Assembly (NCBI GenBank): GCA_023425025.1 | Contig: JAFADG010000050.1 | Coordinates: 1 to 64,000, forward strand | Source: Bacillota bacterium | GTDB taxonomy: Bacteria; Bacillota; Clostridia; Christensenellales; Aristaeellaceae | Direction of reading: 5' to 3' | Length of the DNA: 64,000 nt | Shown here: positions 14,458 through 23,018 of the stretch, piece by piece | How positions within the stretch are numbered: position 1 is the stretch's first letter | How the letters are laid out: each line of letters starts with the position of its first letter | The notes under the pieces: model-generated | Database searches by the model: none | The model's input: only the letters and a program-made list of their open reading frames with translations | Told to the model about the DNA's origin: nothing | Translations under genes and position numbers: made by a program

Positions 14458-16525
14458 ACCTTTGGTAGGCAGGACATTTGAATATAAAGTGGTTCATTTC
14501 TGTGGCGGGATCGGTGGGTGCTCCCTGGGGATGAAGCAATCCTTGGCGGAATACCGGGGCGTACAGGGGAAGTTCCGCACGCTGTACAGCGTGGACGTGG
14601 ACAAGGGGGCCTGCGAGGCCTATGAAAAGATCACCGGCGCAAAGGCATACTGCGCGGACCTTTTTAACCTGGAGCAATACAGGCTGTTTCACGGCGCCGA
14701 ACCACCGGCAGGCTGGCGGGAAATCACGTACAGGGACCTGCGGGCATGGGGAAATGAGGAATACCCGGATGTGATATTCATATCGGCGCCGTGCAAAGGG
14801 TTTTCCGGGCTGCTGCCCAACGCCGCCGCGGCAAAGCCCAAGTATCAGGCGCTGAATATGCTGGGTGTGCGGGCGCTGGCCCTGGCCATGGAAGCATGGG
14901 GGGATGACCCGCCCGCTGTGATCCTGTTTGAGAACGTGCCGGGGATCAAGACCAGGGGTACCAAGATGCTGGCGGAAATCCGAGCGCTGCTGGGGAGCTA
15001 CGGATATGTATTCCATGAAGGTACCCACGACTGCGGGGAAATCGGGCATCTGGGACAGCGGCGTGTGCGCTTCCTGATGATCGCCCGGAATCCGAAGAAG
15101 CTGCCGAGCTTCATTTATCAGCCGCCAAAGCACAAGCACCGGAGCATTGGGGAGGTGCTGGGGCCGCTGCCCATGCCGGGGGATACGGATCGGGGCGGGC
15201 CGATGCACAGGATGCCCAATCTGGCCTGGAAAACGTGGGAGCGGCTGGCGATGATCCCGGCCGGGAAGGACTGGCGGGCACTGAAGGACCTGAACCATAC
15301 GCCACAAAACGGGACGTACAGGATTGTGCCCTGGGGGGAAACGGCCCCCACGGTGACTACGCAGGCACAGAAACCGGGGAACGCGGGGTTTGTGGGGGTG
15401 GCGGACCCGAGGGTAGATTCTGATAGATTCGGTTCGAACATGAGGGTCAGCGAATGGGAGAAGCCGTCGCCTACGATAACCGGCGCAAGGCTGGATTCGG
15501 GATCGGTGATTGTGGCGGATCCTCGTACAGTCCACTACAACAACATTATGAAGATCATGCCGTGGGATGATCCAAGCTACAGCATCACAAGCGGAAGCGG
15601 TATGCAATCGGGCGGTCTGGCCGTGGCTGACCCGCGGACGGCGTGGAGCAGGTATAAGGTCGTTAAATGGGATGCTCCTGCACCTGCGGTGATTGGGCAG
15701 TCCAATGTCAAAGGATCTGCGGCAAGCGTTGCAGACCCACGCATGCCAGGATGCAAGGATAGATTCCATAATGCCTACCAGGTGCAGCTGTGGGACAAGC
15801 CTTCACCGACCATTATTGGCCAAACGGATATACAGACGGGGGCACTTTCTGTCGCGGACCCAAGGTTTGATCATCCGACCTGGCGCAGGACCAGTGTTGG
15901 AAAGGTGACGGGCTGGGATGAGACTGCCGGCGCTGTGATAGCCACACCAAACCTATCCGGTGCGGGTACGGCAAGCGTCGCTGATCCACGCATTTCTGAA
16001 AAGTGGAGCGGGGCGGGGAATTTCAAGGTGATGCCCTGGGAGCTCCCGGCCAACGCCGTGACCGCGAACGGGGATATTCATGCCGGGGCGGCCGCGGTGG
16101 CTGATCCGAGGGTGCAAGGCATGGCGGGGGGACAATCCTCACCCGCCTTTGGCGGGAGCTCCTTTCAAAAGGAGCCTTTCGCGGGAACTTTGCCTGCGGC
16201 GGATGTACGGGGTATTTGGGTCATTGTGGCAGAGGATGGGACATGGCACAGGCCTATTACCACCTTTGAAATGGCTATGCTGCAAGGGCTGCCGTGGTTT
16301 GTGAACGGGAAGCCGTTGACGCTGCCGGGGAACAGCGACGCCAAGTGGCGGGAGTGGATCGGGAACATGGTGCCGGTGCAGGCCGGGACGGCCATGGGAA
16401 ACGCGCTGCTTGCCACCATGCTGCCCAACACCCTGGGGGATTGGCATTGGGATGTTGATGGGAATGAACTTTGGGTGCAGCCGGGTGACAAGCGGCCGGG
16501 GATTGGAAAGAAGGCGGCGGGATGA
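14438..16525 (+). CDS. DNA (cytosine-5) methyltransferase with seven tandem VADPR repeats
   Basis: Motif I (HFCGGIGGCSLG, about residue 20), the catalytic Pro-Cys of motif IV (SAPCKGFSG, about 122), motif VI (ENVPG, about 165) and motif VIII (GQRRVRFL, about 205) identify a C5 cytosine methyltransferase, which adds methyl from SAM to DNA cytosine. Residues about 292-563, where the target-recognition region should lie, hold seven repeats of about 37 residues, each with W(D/E)xPxPTIxG-like sequence followed by VADPR. A family A element adds QSSPAFGGSSFQKEP around residue 566. The C-terminal end has TTFEMAMLQGLPW and GNMVPV, like motifs IX-X. Usual phage enzymes are 300-450 residues, so the 695-residue length comes from the repeats. 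It probably protects phage DNA from host restriction. Confidence 0.85.
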   Translation: MMMNAVEPLVGRTFEYKVVHFCGGIGGCSLGMKQSLAEYRGVQGKFRTLYSVDVDKGACEAYEKITGAKAYCADLFNLEQYRLFHGAEPPAGWREITYRDLRAWGNEEYPDVIFISAPCKGFSGLLPNAAAAKPKYQALNMLGVRALALAMEAWGDDPPAVILFENVPGIKTRGTKMLAEIRALLGSYGYVFHEGTHDCGEIGHLGQRRVRFLMIARNPKKLPSFIYQPPKHKHRSIGEVLGPLPMPGDTDRGGPMHRMPNLAWKTWERLAMIPAGKDWRALKDLNHTPQNGTYRIVPWGETAPTVTTQAQKPGNAGFVGVADPRVDSDRFGSNMRVSEWEKPSPTITGARLDSGSVIVADPRTVHYNNIMKIMPWDDPSYSITSGSGMQSGGLAVADPRTAWSRYKVVKWDAPAPAVIGQSNVKGSAASVADPRMPGCKDRFHNAYQVQLWDKPSPTIIGQTDIQTGALSVADPRFDHPTWRRTSVGKVTGWDETAGAVIATPNLSGAGTASVADPRISEKWSGAGNFKVMPWELPANAVTANGDIHAGAAAVADPRVQGMAGGQSSPAFGGSSFQKEPFAGTLPAADVRGIWVIVAEDGTWHRPITTFEMAMLQGLPWFVNGKPLTLPGNSDAKWREWIGNMVPVQAGTAMGNALLATMLPNTLGDWHWDVDGNELWVQPGDKRPGIGKKAAG
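15311..16125 (+). repeat. Seven tandem protein-coding repeats (VADPR units) in the methyltransferase
   Basis: Units of about 33-42 codons each contain a Trp-centred part (VPWGETAPTVTT, SEWEKPSPTITG, QLWDKPSPTIIG) and end in VADPR (preceded by G, I, A, S, S, S, A). They differ at the DNA level, so they are old rather than recent duplications. Confidence 0.8.
16134..16177 (+). repeat. Palindromic element, family A, copy 5 (in frame in methyltransferase)
   Basis: AATCCTCACCCGCC-TTT-GGCGGGAGCTCC...AGGAGCCT. It adds 15 residues, without stop or frameshift, between the last VADPR repeat and the C-terminal methyltransferase motifs. Confidence 0.92.
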
Positions 16526-16863
16526 ATGCCGATGAGGAAAAAACACTCAAAAGGTTCATGCAGGGGCTCTATTTCCTTGGTATGCGGTGGCTGACAATGG
16601 ACGGTGACGGGACCATTGTCGCCCGCGTGGATGAGCCTGAAGAGGATTTCTATGGTTGGGCTTTCGGCGGGCATATGTATTACAAAAACAATGGGGTCCA
16701 TATTGAGATCACAGACAGCAACTTGGATTTTATGGAGGATTTGTTCCTGAAACTTATGGTTGAATACATCGAACAACCTGATACGGAAGATGAGCATGCG
16801 TGCCTGGAAATCATGCCTTGGCTTGATAAAAAAGGAATCGCAATACCGGAGGTAGCGGGATGA
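16522..16863 (+). CDS. Hypothetical phage protein
   Basis: Its ATG overlaps the methyltransferase stop (ATGA), so the two are translationally coupled. The 113 residues are acidic and aromatic (GLYFLGMRWLTMDGDGTIVA, FYGWAFGGHMYY) with strand-rich character. No known motif seen. Confidence 0.6.
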   Translation: MNADEEKTLKRFMQGLYFLGMRWLTMDGDGTIVARVDEPEEDFYGWAFGGHMYYKNNGVHIEITDSNLDFMEDLFLKLMVEYIEQPDTEDEHACLEIMPWLDKKGIAIPEVAG

Positions 16864-17174
16864 AGTGGCAGCAGCGGAGAAACATCCGCATTTTTCAAGA
16901 GAATGTTCGGAGTGAGGACGGGTTTTCCCTGCGGGCTTATGCCAATACGTGGGGAGCTCGCGAGGTGGGAGAGGCTGACGGCAAGGCGGCTACGGGCCAC
17001 GATGAGGAAAACGAGCAAAAGCTGCTGCTGGCCGCCGCGGCGCTGATCAAGCAGGACCATTCGGCAGCGGATATGCTGATATCCGTTTTCGGGACCAAAG
17101 ACAGGTCGGATGTCATTACTTGGGCCGAGGACTTTTTAGGGCGGGATTTTCATGATGAGGTAAACAGAAGATGA
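16860..17174 (+). CDS. Hypothetical phage protein
   Basis: The start overlaps the previous stop (ATGA), and the end overlaps the start of the helicase-methylase by four bases. The product (104 residues) is polar at the N-terminus and helical at the C-terminus (KLLLAAAALIKQDHSAADML). Function not recognised. Position suggests co-expression with the two methyltransferases. Confidence 0.6.
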   Translation: MKWQQRRNIRIFQENVRSEDGFSLRAYANTWGAREVGEADGKAATGHDEENEQKLLLAAAALIKQDHSAADMLISVFGTKDRSDVITWAEDFLGRDFHDEVNRR

Positions 17175-20152
17175 GCACTTTGAAATATGAGCAGTTTTTG
17201 CGGTCGAAAATGGTCATCGCGCCGGAGTCGGGGTTTGAGGTAGACCGGGATACGCTTTGCCCACTGGCAAAGGGCCATCAAAAGGATGCCACATGGTGGG
17301 CATTGAAGGGCGGATGGCGGGCCATCTTCGCTTCCTTCGGGATGGGGAAAACGCTTATTGAATTGATGTGGTGCCAAGCGGTGGCGACGCAAATGGGCGG
17401 AAAAACATTGATCGTGCTGCCGCTGGGGGTGCGGCAGGAGTTTCGGCGGGACGCGGCGATGCTGCTGGGCATTGTGCCGCCTGTATATGTGCGGAACATG
17501 TGGGAAGTGAACGCCTGCAAGCATTCTATTATGCTGACCAATTATGAGCGGGTGCGGGACGGGGATATTGAACCCAGGTATTTTACAGGCGTTTGCCTGG
17601 ATGAAGCCAGCGTATTGCGGGGGGACAACACGAAAACGTACCACACCTTCATGAAGAAGTTTGAAGGGGTGCAGTACAAGGTGGTGGCCACGGCTACGCC
17701 CAGCCCCAATGATTACATTGAGATACTGCAGTATGCTTCCTTCCTGGGCGTGATGGACAAGAGCCAGGCCAAGACGCGATTTTTCCAGCGGGACAGCGAG
17801 AAGGCGGACAACCTGACGATACTGCCCCACAAGGAAGAGGAGTTCTGGCTGTGGGTTTCCACCTGGGCGCTGTTCATCAGCAAGCCCAGCGATTTGGGAT
17901 ACAGCGATGAAGGCTATATCCTGCCGAAAATGGAGATACGGTACCATGAAATCCCCGTGGATCACCGGACGGCCGGCACGGACAAGGACGGCCAGGTGAA
18001 GATGCTGCGGGACGCGGCGGAAAGCCTGCCTGACGCGCTGCGGGAGAAGCGGGAGAGCATCGGGGCCAGGATCAGCAAGATGATGGAGATCGTGAACGCG
18101 GCGCCGGAGGAGCATTTCATTTTGTGGCATGACCTGGAGGCGGAGAGGAAGGCCATTGAGGGTGCCTTACCCGCTATTGATTATGTGCACTGGCATGAAT
18201 ATAAGGATGGAAATGCGGCCGGACTAAAACTGTACAACCGTCACTATTCAGCTTACCAATACGCTGATGGACGGGAACGAAAGCTATTCTGCGGGCCAGG
18301 AGAAAAACAGGTATTGCTGACAAGTAAACAGGATGCGCTATTTGTTTGGCGCAAATTCAAGGATGACAGCGGGCAGCAGGGGATTAACTGTTCTGTTTTC
18401 CGTTATGAGGGGAATACCCGATCTTCTGACCTCATTCAAGAAGCAATGGCTATAGCTTGGCTGCGTTGGCCGGGAGAGCGCCTATACACCTATGTGAATG
18501 CCATGAAGGTCCAATCAAGCAATCCTGGATACTGCTTCATCAAGGCTGGTTGGAAACGGTGTGGGGAAACAAAAGGTGGCCTCGTGATTCTGGAAGCGTT
18601 GCCGGGAGTGGATGTTCCTGATATCCAACCAAAGACGGCCATGCAGACGGTATACGGTAAGTTGGACATTGACCAAAGGGAGCAGCGTGTCATTGACTTC
18701 GCGGACGGGAAATTCCGGCTGTTGGCCACCAAGAAAGAGATATCCGGGGAGGGCGGTAACTTTCAAAGGTACTGCCACCGGGCTATCTTCCTGGGGATCG
18801 ACTACAAGTTCAATGATTTTATACAGGCCATCCACCGTATCCACCGTTTCGGGCAAAAGGAAAAGGTGATCATTGACATTATCTACACGGAATCGGAGCG
18901 GAAGATACTTGCCGACTTGAAGGAAAAGTGGCGGAAGCATGACAAACAGCAGGCGGTCATGGCGGATTTGCTGCGGAGGAACGGGCTTAGCAACCAGCAT
19001 GTGATTGAGAAGATGGGGCGGAGCATCGGCGTCAAGCGGATGGAAGTCACCGGGCAGCATTTCAAGGCCGTATTGAATGACTGCATTCTGGAAGCGGAGC
19101 AGATGCGGGAGAACAGCGTGGGGCTGATCCATACCAGCCTGCCCTTTGGGACGCAGTATGAATATTCGCTGAGCTACAACGATCTTGGCCATAACGAAAA
19201 CACGGCGCGGTTTTTTGAGCAGATGGACTACCTGACGCCCAACCTTCTACGGGTGCTAATGCCTGGGCGCGTGCTGGCCGTGCATGTGAAGGACCGGATC
19301 GTGTTCGGTAACTATTCCGGGGAAGGAATGGTGACGGTAGAGCCTTTCCATTCACATTGCATCAGCCATTTTATGAAACACGGGTTCCGGTATACCGGCA
19401 TGATTACGGTGGTCACGGATGTGGTGCGGGAGAACAATCAAACGTACCGGCTGGGTTGGTCGGAGCAGTGCAAGGACGGCAGCAAAATGAGCGTGGGCCT
19501 GGAGGAGTATGTGCTGCTCTTCCGCAAGTTGCCCAGCAATACGGACAAATCGTATGCGGATGATCCAGTGGTCAAGAGCAAAGAGGAATACACCCGGGCC
19601 CAATGGCAGATTGACGCCCATGGGTATTGGCGGGCCAGCGGGGATGTGCTGCTAAGCAAAGAGGATATCCTGCGGGCGCCCAAGGAGCGGATACAGGAGG
19701 TGTACCGCAAGTACAGCCGGGGGACCGTGTACGACTATCGGGAGCATGTGGAGATTGCCAAACAGCTGGACAAGAACGGGAAGCTGCCAGCCAAGTACAT
19801 GGTGGTGGCGCCGGGCAGCTGGGATGACATGGTATGGGATGACATTGCGCGGATCAAGTCTTTGAACACAAGGCAGTCACGGGAGCGGCAGCAGCTGCAC
19901 CTTTGCCCGCTGCCCATTGATATTGTGGACAGGGTGATCAACCGCTACAGCAACAAGGGGGATGTGGTGTTTGATCCCTTCGGCGGGCTGATGACGGTGC
20001 CGGTGCGGGCGGTGGCGTTGGGTCGGGAGGGGATCGGGTGCGAACTGAACGAGGATTATTTCCGGGACGGGGTGGGGTACCTGAAAGAGGCGGACGCGGA
20101 GCGGGATGTGCCGACGCTGTTTGACTTCCTGGGGATTGGGAAGGGGGCATAA
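17171..20152 (+). CDS. Fusion of SF2 helicase and DNA methylase, with an inserted phage domain
   Basis: Residues about 1-335 are a helicase N-terminal half: Walker A SFGMGKTLIEL (about 56), acidic motif II CLDEASVL, motif III TATPSPNDY. Residues about 336-480 are an inserted domain (see separate entry). The helicase resumes with DIDQREQRVIDFADG and motif VI QAIHRIHRFGQKEKV (about 560). The C-terminal half (about 640-993) is an amino-methyltransferase of the N6-adenine/N4-cytosine type: catalytic motif IV is present as TSLPF, and SAM-binding motif I as VVFDPFGGLMTVPVRA, in permuted order. It may move along DNA and methylate, or act as a type III/ISP-like system without nuclease. I see no nuclease motif. 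Confidence 0.8.
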   Translation: MSTLKYEQFLRSKMVIAPESGFEVDRDTLCPLAKGHQKDATWWALKGGWRAIFASFGMGKTLIELMWCQAVATQMGGKTLIVLPLGVRQEFRRDAAMLLGIVPPVYVRNMWEVNACKHSIMLTNYERVRDGDIEPRYFTGVCLDEASVLRGDNTKTYHTFMKKFEGVQYKVVATATPSPNDYIEILQYASFLGVMDKSQAKTRFFQRDSEKADNLTILPHKEEEFWLWVSTWALFISKPSDLGYSDEGYILPKMEIRYHEIPVDHRTAGTDKDGQVKMLRDAAESLPDALREKRESIGARISKMMEIVNAAPEEHFILWHDLEAERKAIEGALPAIDYVHWHEYKDGNAAGLKLYNRHYSAYQYADGRERKLFCGPGEKQVLLTSKQDALFVWRKFKDDSGQQGINCSVFRYEGNTRSSDLIQEAMAIAWLRWPGERLYTYVNAMKVQSSNPGYCFIKAGWKRCGETKGGLVILEALPGVDVPDIQPKTAMQTVYGKLDIDQREQRVIDFADGKFRLLATKKEISGEGGNFQRYCHRAIFLGIDYKFNDFIQAIHRIHRFGQKEKVIIDIIYTESERKILADLKEKWRKHDKQQAVMADLLRRNGLSNQHVIEKMGRSIGVKRMEVTGQHFKAVLNDCILEAEQMRENSVGLIHTSLPFGTQYEYSLSYNDLGHNENTARFFEQMDYLTPNLLRVLMPGRVLAVHVKDRIVFGNYSGEGMVTVEPFHSHCISHFMKHGFRYTGMITVVTDVVRENNQTYRLGWSEQCKDGSKMSVGLEEYVLLFRKLPSNTDKSYADDPVVKSKEEYTRAQWQIDAHGYWRASGDVLLSKEDILRAPKERIQEVYRKYSRGTVYDYREHVEIAKQLDKNGKLPAKYMVVAPGSWDDMVWDDIARIKSLNTRQSRERQQLHLCPLPIDIVDRVINRYSNKGDVVFDPFGGLMTVPVRAVALGREGIGCELNEDYFRDGVGYLKEADAERDVPTLFDFLGIGKGA
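18180..18610 (+). other. Inserted domain within the helicase-methylase
   Basis: About 145 residues (GLKLYNRHYSAYQYADG, VLLTSKQDALFVWRKF, SSNPGYCFIKAGWKRCG) lie between helicase motif III and the C-terminal helicase half. From memory, this sequence type occurs as a stand-alone phage/actinobacterial protein. Codons here are less GC-rich (gat tat, aaa, cct) than on both sides, which supports later insertion. Confidence 0.65.
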
Positions 20153-20155
20153 AGC

Positions 20156-21436
20156 ATGTTTATGTCCTTCAAGGACCTGGAGGCGGAACAAAAGCAGCCG
20201 CTGGATTACAAGGAACAGGTGGCCATTGATATCATTGGCCGCGGACTGCAATTCTCCAAGCACCAGGTGGCCATTGCGTTCAGCGGGGGAAAGGATTCAA
20301 CGGTGCTTTGGGACCTGATACGCAAACACTTCCCGCAGGCGGAACCATGGATCATCTTCGGAAACACGGGTGTGGAGTATCCTGAATCGCTGAAATTCGC
20401 GCGGAAGCTGGGCCGGGAATGGGGCGGGGAGCGGTTTGTGGAGGCCAGGCCGGCCAAGACAGAAAAGGTTGGGCTGAAATATCCGGCGCAACGGGAGGTC
20501 ATGGACTGGCTTATTGCTCAGGGGAGAATTTGGGAAGTGCTCAAAGAGGACGGGAAGCTGAAGAGCACGGATGCTATGGAGCGGGCGGCTACGCCTGAGA
20601 TGTGGGAAAACTTCAGGCAGCGCAGGCTGATCTGGCCGGAAGGGACCACCATGGGTTACTTCTGGTGCAAGGATCAATATGGATTTCCCATCCTGGGGAA
20701 AGCGGCCAGCAAGCTGGACGCCAGGAGGATCAATATTGACTGCTTCCTGCAATTCAGCGAATCGGACAGCGAAAAGCCGGAGCTGCTGGAATATTACAGG
20801 CTTTTGAAGTATGTGAAGATCAGCCAGCATTGCTGCACGGTGCTGAAAAAGGAGCCTTCGGAACGTGCGCAGGCCCGGCTGGATGTAGATGTGATTTTCA
20901 AGGGTCTGATGGCCAGTGAGAGCAGGTCGCGGCAAACAAACTTCTGCACGCGGGGCTATATCTTCAAAAGCTCTCGGGACCACCTGGGAGAGGATCCATT
21001 TTACCATGTGAACCCCATTTCCATTTGGACGGATGAGGATATCTGGGCCTATATCAGAAAATACGATGTTCCCTATTCGCCGCTTTATGATATGGGATAC
21101 AAGGACGCGGCCGGGGTGGAGCACAAGATACAGCGGAACGGGTGCTGGGGCTGCGCGACAGGGATCACCTTTGCGGACAATCAGATGGCCATGCTGCGGC
21201 GGACGCACCCCAGGCTATGGCGCAAGGTGATGGATGAGGGGATGGCGGAGCAGCTGCAAACCCTTCGGCAGTTTCGGTCAAACGGGGAGCTATCCGTTTT
21301 TGATGTGATGCATACCACGGAGGAGCTGCTTGACTTAAGGCCGTGCGTATTCGACAGCATCAATAAGCTGATCATTCAGGATGATACGTTCGGGGAGTAC
21401 GATGCGGAAGAGGAGTGGGAGGCGGTGGAGGAATGA
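20156..21436 (+). CDS. Phage PP-loop ATPase, PAPS reductase family (DndC-like)
   Basis: The PP-loop SGGKDST (about residue 45, VAIAFSGGKDSTVLWDL) and IIFGNTGVEYPESLKF are typical of phosphoadenosine phosphosulfate reductase family proteins, which adenylate or activate a substrate. The C-terminal NGCWGCATG cysteines (about residue 325) and further Cys residues (NIDCFLQ, QHCCTVLKK) could hold a metal or Fe-S centre. Phage members are common and unassigned, and the related DndC takes part in DNA phosphorothioation. No cysteine desulfurase or DndD/E partner is present, so sulfur modification is only a possibility. It overlaps the next gene (ATGA). Confidence 0.8.
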   Translation: MFMSFKDLEAEQKQPLDYKEQVAIDIIGRGLQFSKHQVAIAFSGGKDSTVLWDLIRKHFPQAEPWIIFGNTGVEYPESLKFARKLGREWGGERFVEARPAKTEKVGLKYPAQREVMDWLIAQGRIWEVLKEDGKLKSTDAMERAATPEMWENFRQRRLIWPEGTTMGYFWCKDQYGFPILGKAASKLDARRINIDCFLQFSESDSEKPELLEYYRLLKYVKISQHCCTVLKKEPSERAQARLDVDVIFKGLMASESRSRQTNFCTRGYIFKSSRDHLGEDPFYHVNPISIWTDEDIWAYIRKYDVPYSPLYDMGYKDAAGVEHKIQRNGCWGCATGITFADNQMAMLRRTHPRLWRKVMDEGMAEQLQTLRQFRSNGELSVFDVMHTTEELLDLRPCVFDSINKLIIQDDTFGEYDAEEEWEAVEE

Positions 21437-22290
21437 GGATCGCCCGCGTATTTCCTACCCGCACCCGCATGACGCCAACAGATGAACTTGTATTTACCAG
21501 CTTCCAACCGCCGCAAATAGGAATGCCGGAAGCGGATGAGGTTCATATCAGCGTCACCTTCACCTGGGATTTGGGCAAAGCGGAGCAGATGGCTGAAGCC
21601 TGGAGGGTGCTTGGGGTGCCGGTGAAGCTGGGAGGTCCGGCGTTTGGGAAGCCGGGCGGGGACTTTGTTCCGGGGCTTTATGTCAAGGAGGGGGCGACCA
21701 TCACCAGCCGGGGATGCCCGAATAATTGCCCGCATTGCGGCGTGCCGGCGCGGGAAGGCGGATTGCGGGAGTTGCCCATTCTGGATGGATGGAATGTGCT
21801 GGATGATAATCTGCTTGCCTGCTCGGATGCCCATGTGGAAGCGGTATTCCAGATGCTCGAAAGGCAACCGTACCGGGCGGAGTTTACCGGAGGATTGGAA
21901 GCGAAGCTGCTTCAACCATGGCATGCCAGGCGCATGCGGGAGATCATGACAAAGCGCATGTACTTTGCCTATGATGAGCCGCCGGATTTGGAACCGCTGA
22001 TGGCAGCCGGGAAGATTATGCGCCAGGAGGGGCACAAGTTTAGCAGTCACCGTATGGCGTGTTATGTCCTGTGCAACTTCCTGCCGGGAGATACCATTGA
22101 GAAGGCAGAAGCGCGGGTGGTGGAAACGATAAAAGCCGGATTCATGCCTTTCCCCATGGTGTACCGGGATTATAGCGGTAAGCGGGAGCAGGCATGGAAA
22201 AAGTGGGCGCATGATTGGCTGCAACCGGAACCACAGGCAATGAAAGTCAATGAGATCATTGCACGCGAACGGATAACGTGGGAGGGGTGA
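21433..22290 (+). CDS. Radical SAM-like phage protein
   Basis: The start overlaps the preceding stop (ATGA). The motif SRGCPNNCPHCGVP (residues about 95-108) is the CxxxCxxC cluster-binding signature of radical SAM enzymes. Further features are EFTGGLEAKLLQPWHARRM, YFAYDEPPDLEPL and a C-terminal Trp-rich region (WKKWAHDWLQ). At 285 residues it is of usual size for the phage family. It lies directly behind the PP-loop protein, and the tight coupling suggests a joint task. The substrate is unknown. Confidence 0.8.
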   Translation: MRIARVFPTRTRMTPTDELVFTSFQPPQIGMPEADEVHISVTFTWDLGKAEQMAEAWRVLGVPVKLGGPAFGKPGGDFVPGLYVKEGATITSRGCPNNCPHCGVPAREGGLRELPILDGWNVLDDNLLACSDAHVEAVFQMLERQPYRAEFTGGLEAKLLQPWHARRMREIMTKRMYFAYDEPPDLEPLMAAGKIMRQEGHKFSSHRMACYVLCNFLPGDTIEKAEARVVETIKAGFMPFPMVYRDYSGKREQAWKKWAHDWLQPEPQAMKVNEIIARERITWEG

Positions 22291-22294
22291 GGGT

Positions 22295-22681
22295 ATGAAG
22301 AAGGATGAAAGGCGAGCAGCCATTATAGGCGTTGCCTATTTGAAATGGTACTTCGAATGTGACGCGGAAGTCGTATTCGGTGAAGGCGTGCACAATGTGG
22401 CCAGGAAGTACGCGGAAAGGATTATGGCTGTTATCCCTGAAATGGCACATTCAAAAGTGACTGTATCAGTCAGAAAATGCGAGGCTACTGAAGAAGAGGC
22501 CGAAGAGCATTGCCGTGAAATGGATGAAGTATGCAAAGGGTGCCGGTGGGATAAGCGGACAGAGGATGAAGATCATTGCGATAAGTGCCTTGATGCGGGA
22601 TGGGATGAACGCGGAAGGCCGGTTAAGCCTTGGACGCACCCGAACTTTGAAAAGGTGGCGACAGTTGAAAATGCCGGATGA
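22295..22681 (+). CDS. Hypothetical phage protein with cysteine pairs
   Basis: The 128-residue product (MKKDERRAAIIGVAYLKWYF) ends in a zinc-ribbon-like part with EVCKGCRWDK and HCDKCLDAGWDE. GGTGAGGGT precedes the ATG. It follows the radical SAM gene by five bases. Function unknown. Confidence 0.6.
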   Translation: MKKDERRAAIIGVAYLKWYFECDAEVVFGEGVHNVARKYAERIMAVIPEMAHSKVTVSVRKCEATEEEAEEHCREMDEVCKGCRWDKRTEDEDHCDKCLDAGWDERGRPVKPWTHPNFEKVATVENAG

Positions 22682-22934
22682 AATGAACGGGGTATACATG
22701 AAGGCCACAAAGCAGCCGCTTGTCAAGAGTAAGAAAACCCATGATTATCTGGTGACGGAAAAAGAAACCGGGAATCTGCTGGGGTCGATCAGTTGGCATG
22801 GGCCTTGGCGGAGGTATTGCTTCTTTCCTGCCTGCGGGGTGGTATTTGATGCCGGGTGCCTGTGTCAGATTGAAGATTGGATTCTGGAGTTGATGACTAT
22901 CTACAAAGAACAAAAGAAAACGCAACGGGGATGA
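22671..22934 (+). CDS. Small conserved-looking phage protein
   Basis: I start at MPDEMNGVYMKATKQPLVK. The frame is open far upstream, but only this part has plausible protein composition: THDYLVTEKETGNLLGSISW, RRYCFFPACGVVF, CLCQIEDWILELM. It has four cysteines but no full zinc motif. A family B element follows the stop codon at once. Confidence 0.55.
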   Translation: MPDEMNGVYMKATKQPLVKSKKTHDYLVTEKETGNLLGSISWHGPWRRYCFFPACGVVFDAGCLCQIEDWILELMTIYKEQKKTQRG

Positions 22935-22979
22935 CCTCATCCGGCGCTGCGCGCCACCTTCCCCTGGGAGGGGAAGGCT
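22935..22979 (+). repeat. Palindromic element, family B, copy 2
   Basis: CCTCATCCGGCGCTGCGCGCC, then CCTTCCCCTGGGAGGGGAAGG. It starts on the base after a TGA stop codon. Confidence 0.88.
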
Positions 22980-23018
22980 TTGAACGGGGGACCGGGTGAC
23001 AGTGGGGAGGTACGGAAG

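Noticed and set aside
14300..15769. 489-residue minus-strand ORF opposite the methyltransferase
   Set aside because: Rich in Arg, Pro and His, as expected for the reverse of GC-rich coding DNA. The plus strand holds clear methyltransferase motifs.
17171..20152. Type III restriction enzyme
   Set aside because: Helicase and methylase motifs are present, but no PD-(D/E)xK or other nuclease motif was found.
20156..21436. Complete Dnd phosphorothioation system
   Set aside because: Only a DndC-like PP-loop protein is present. DndA, B, D and E partners are missing.
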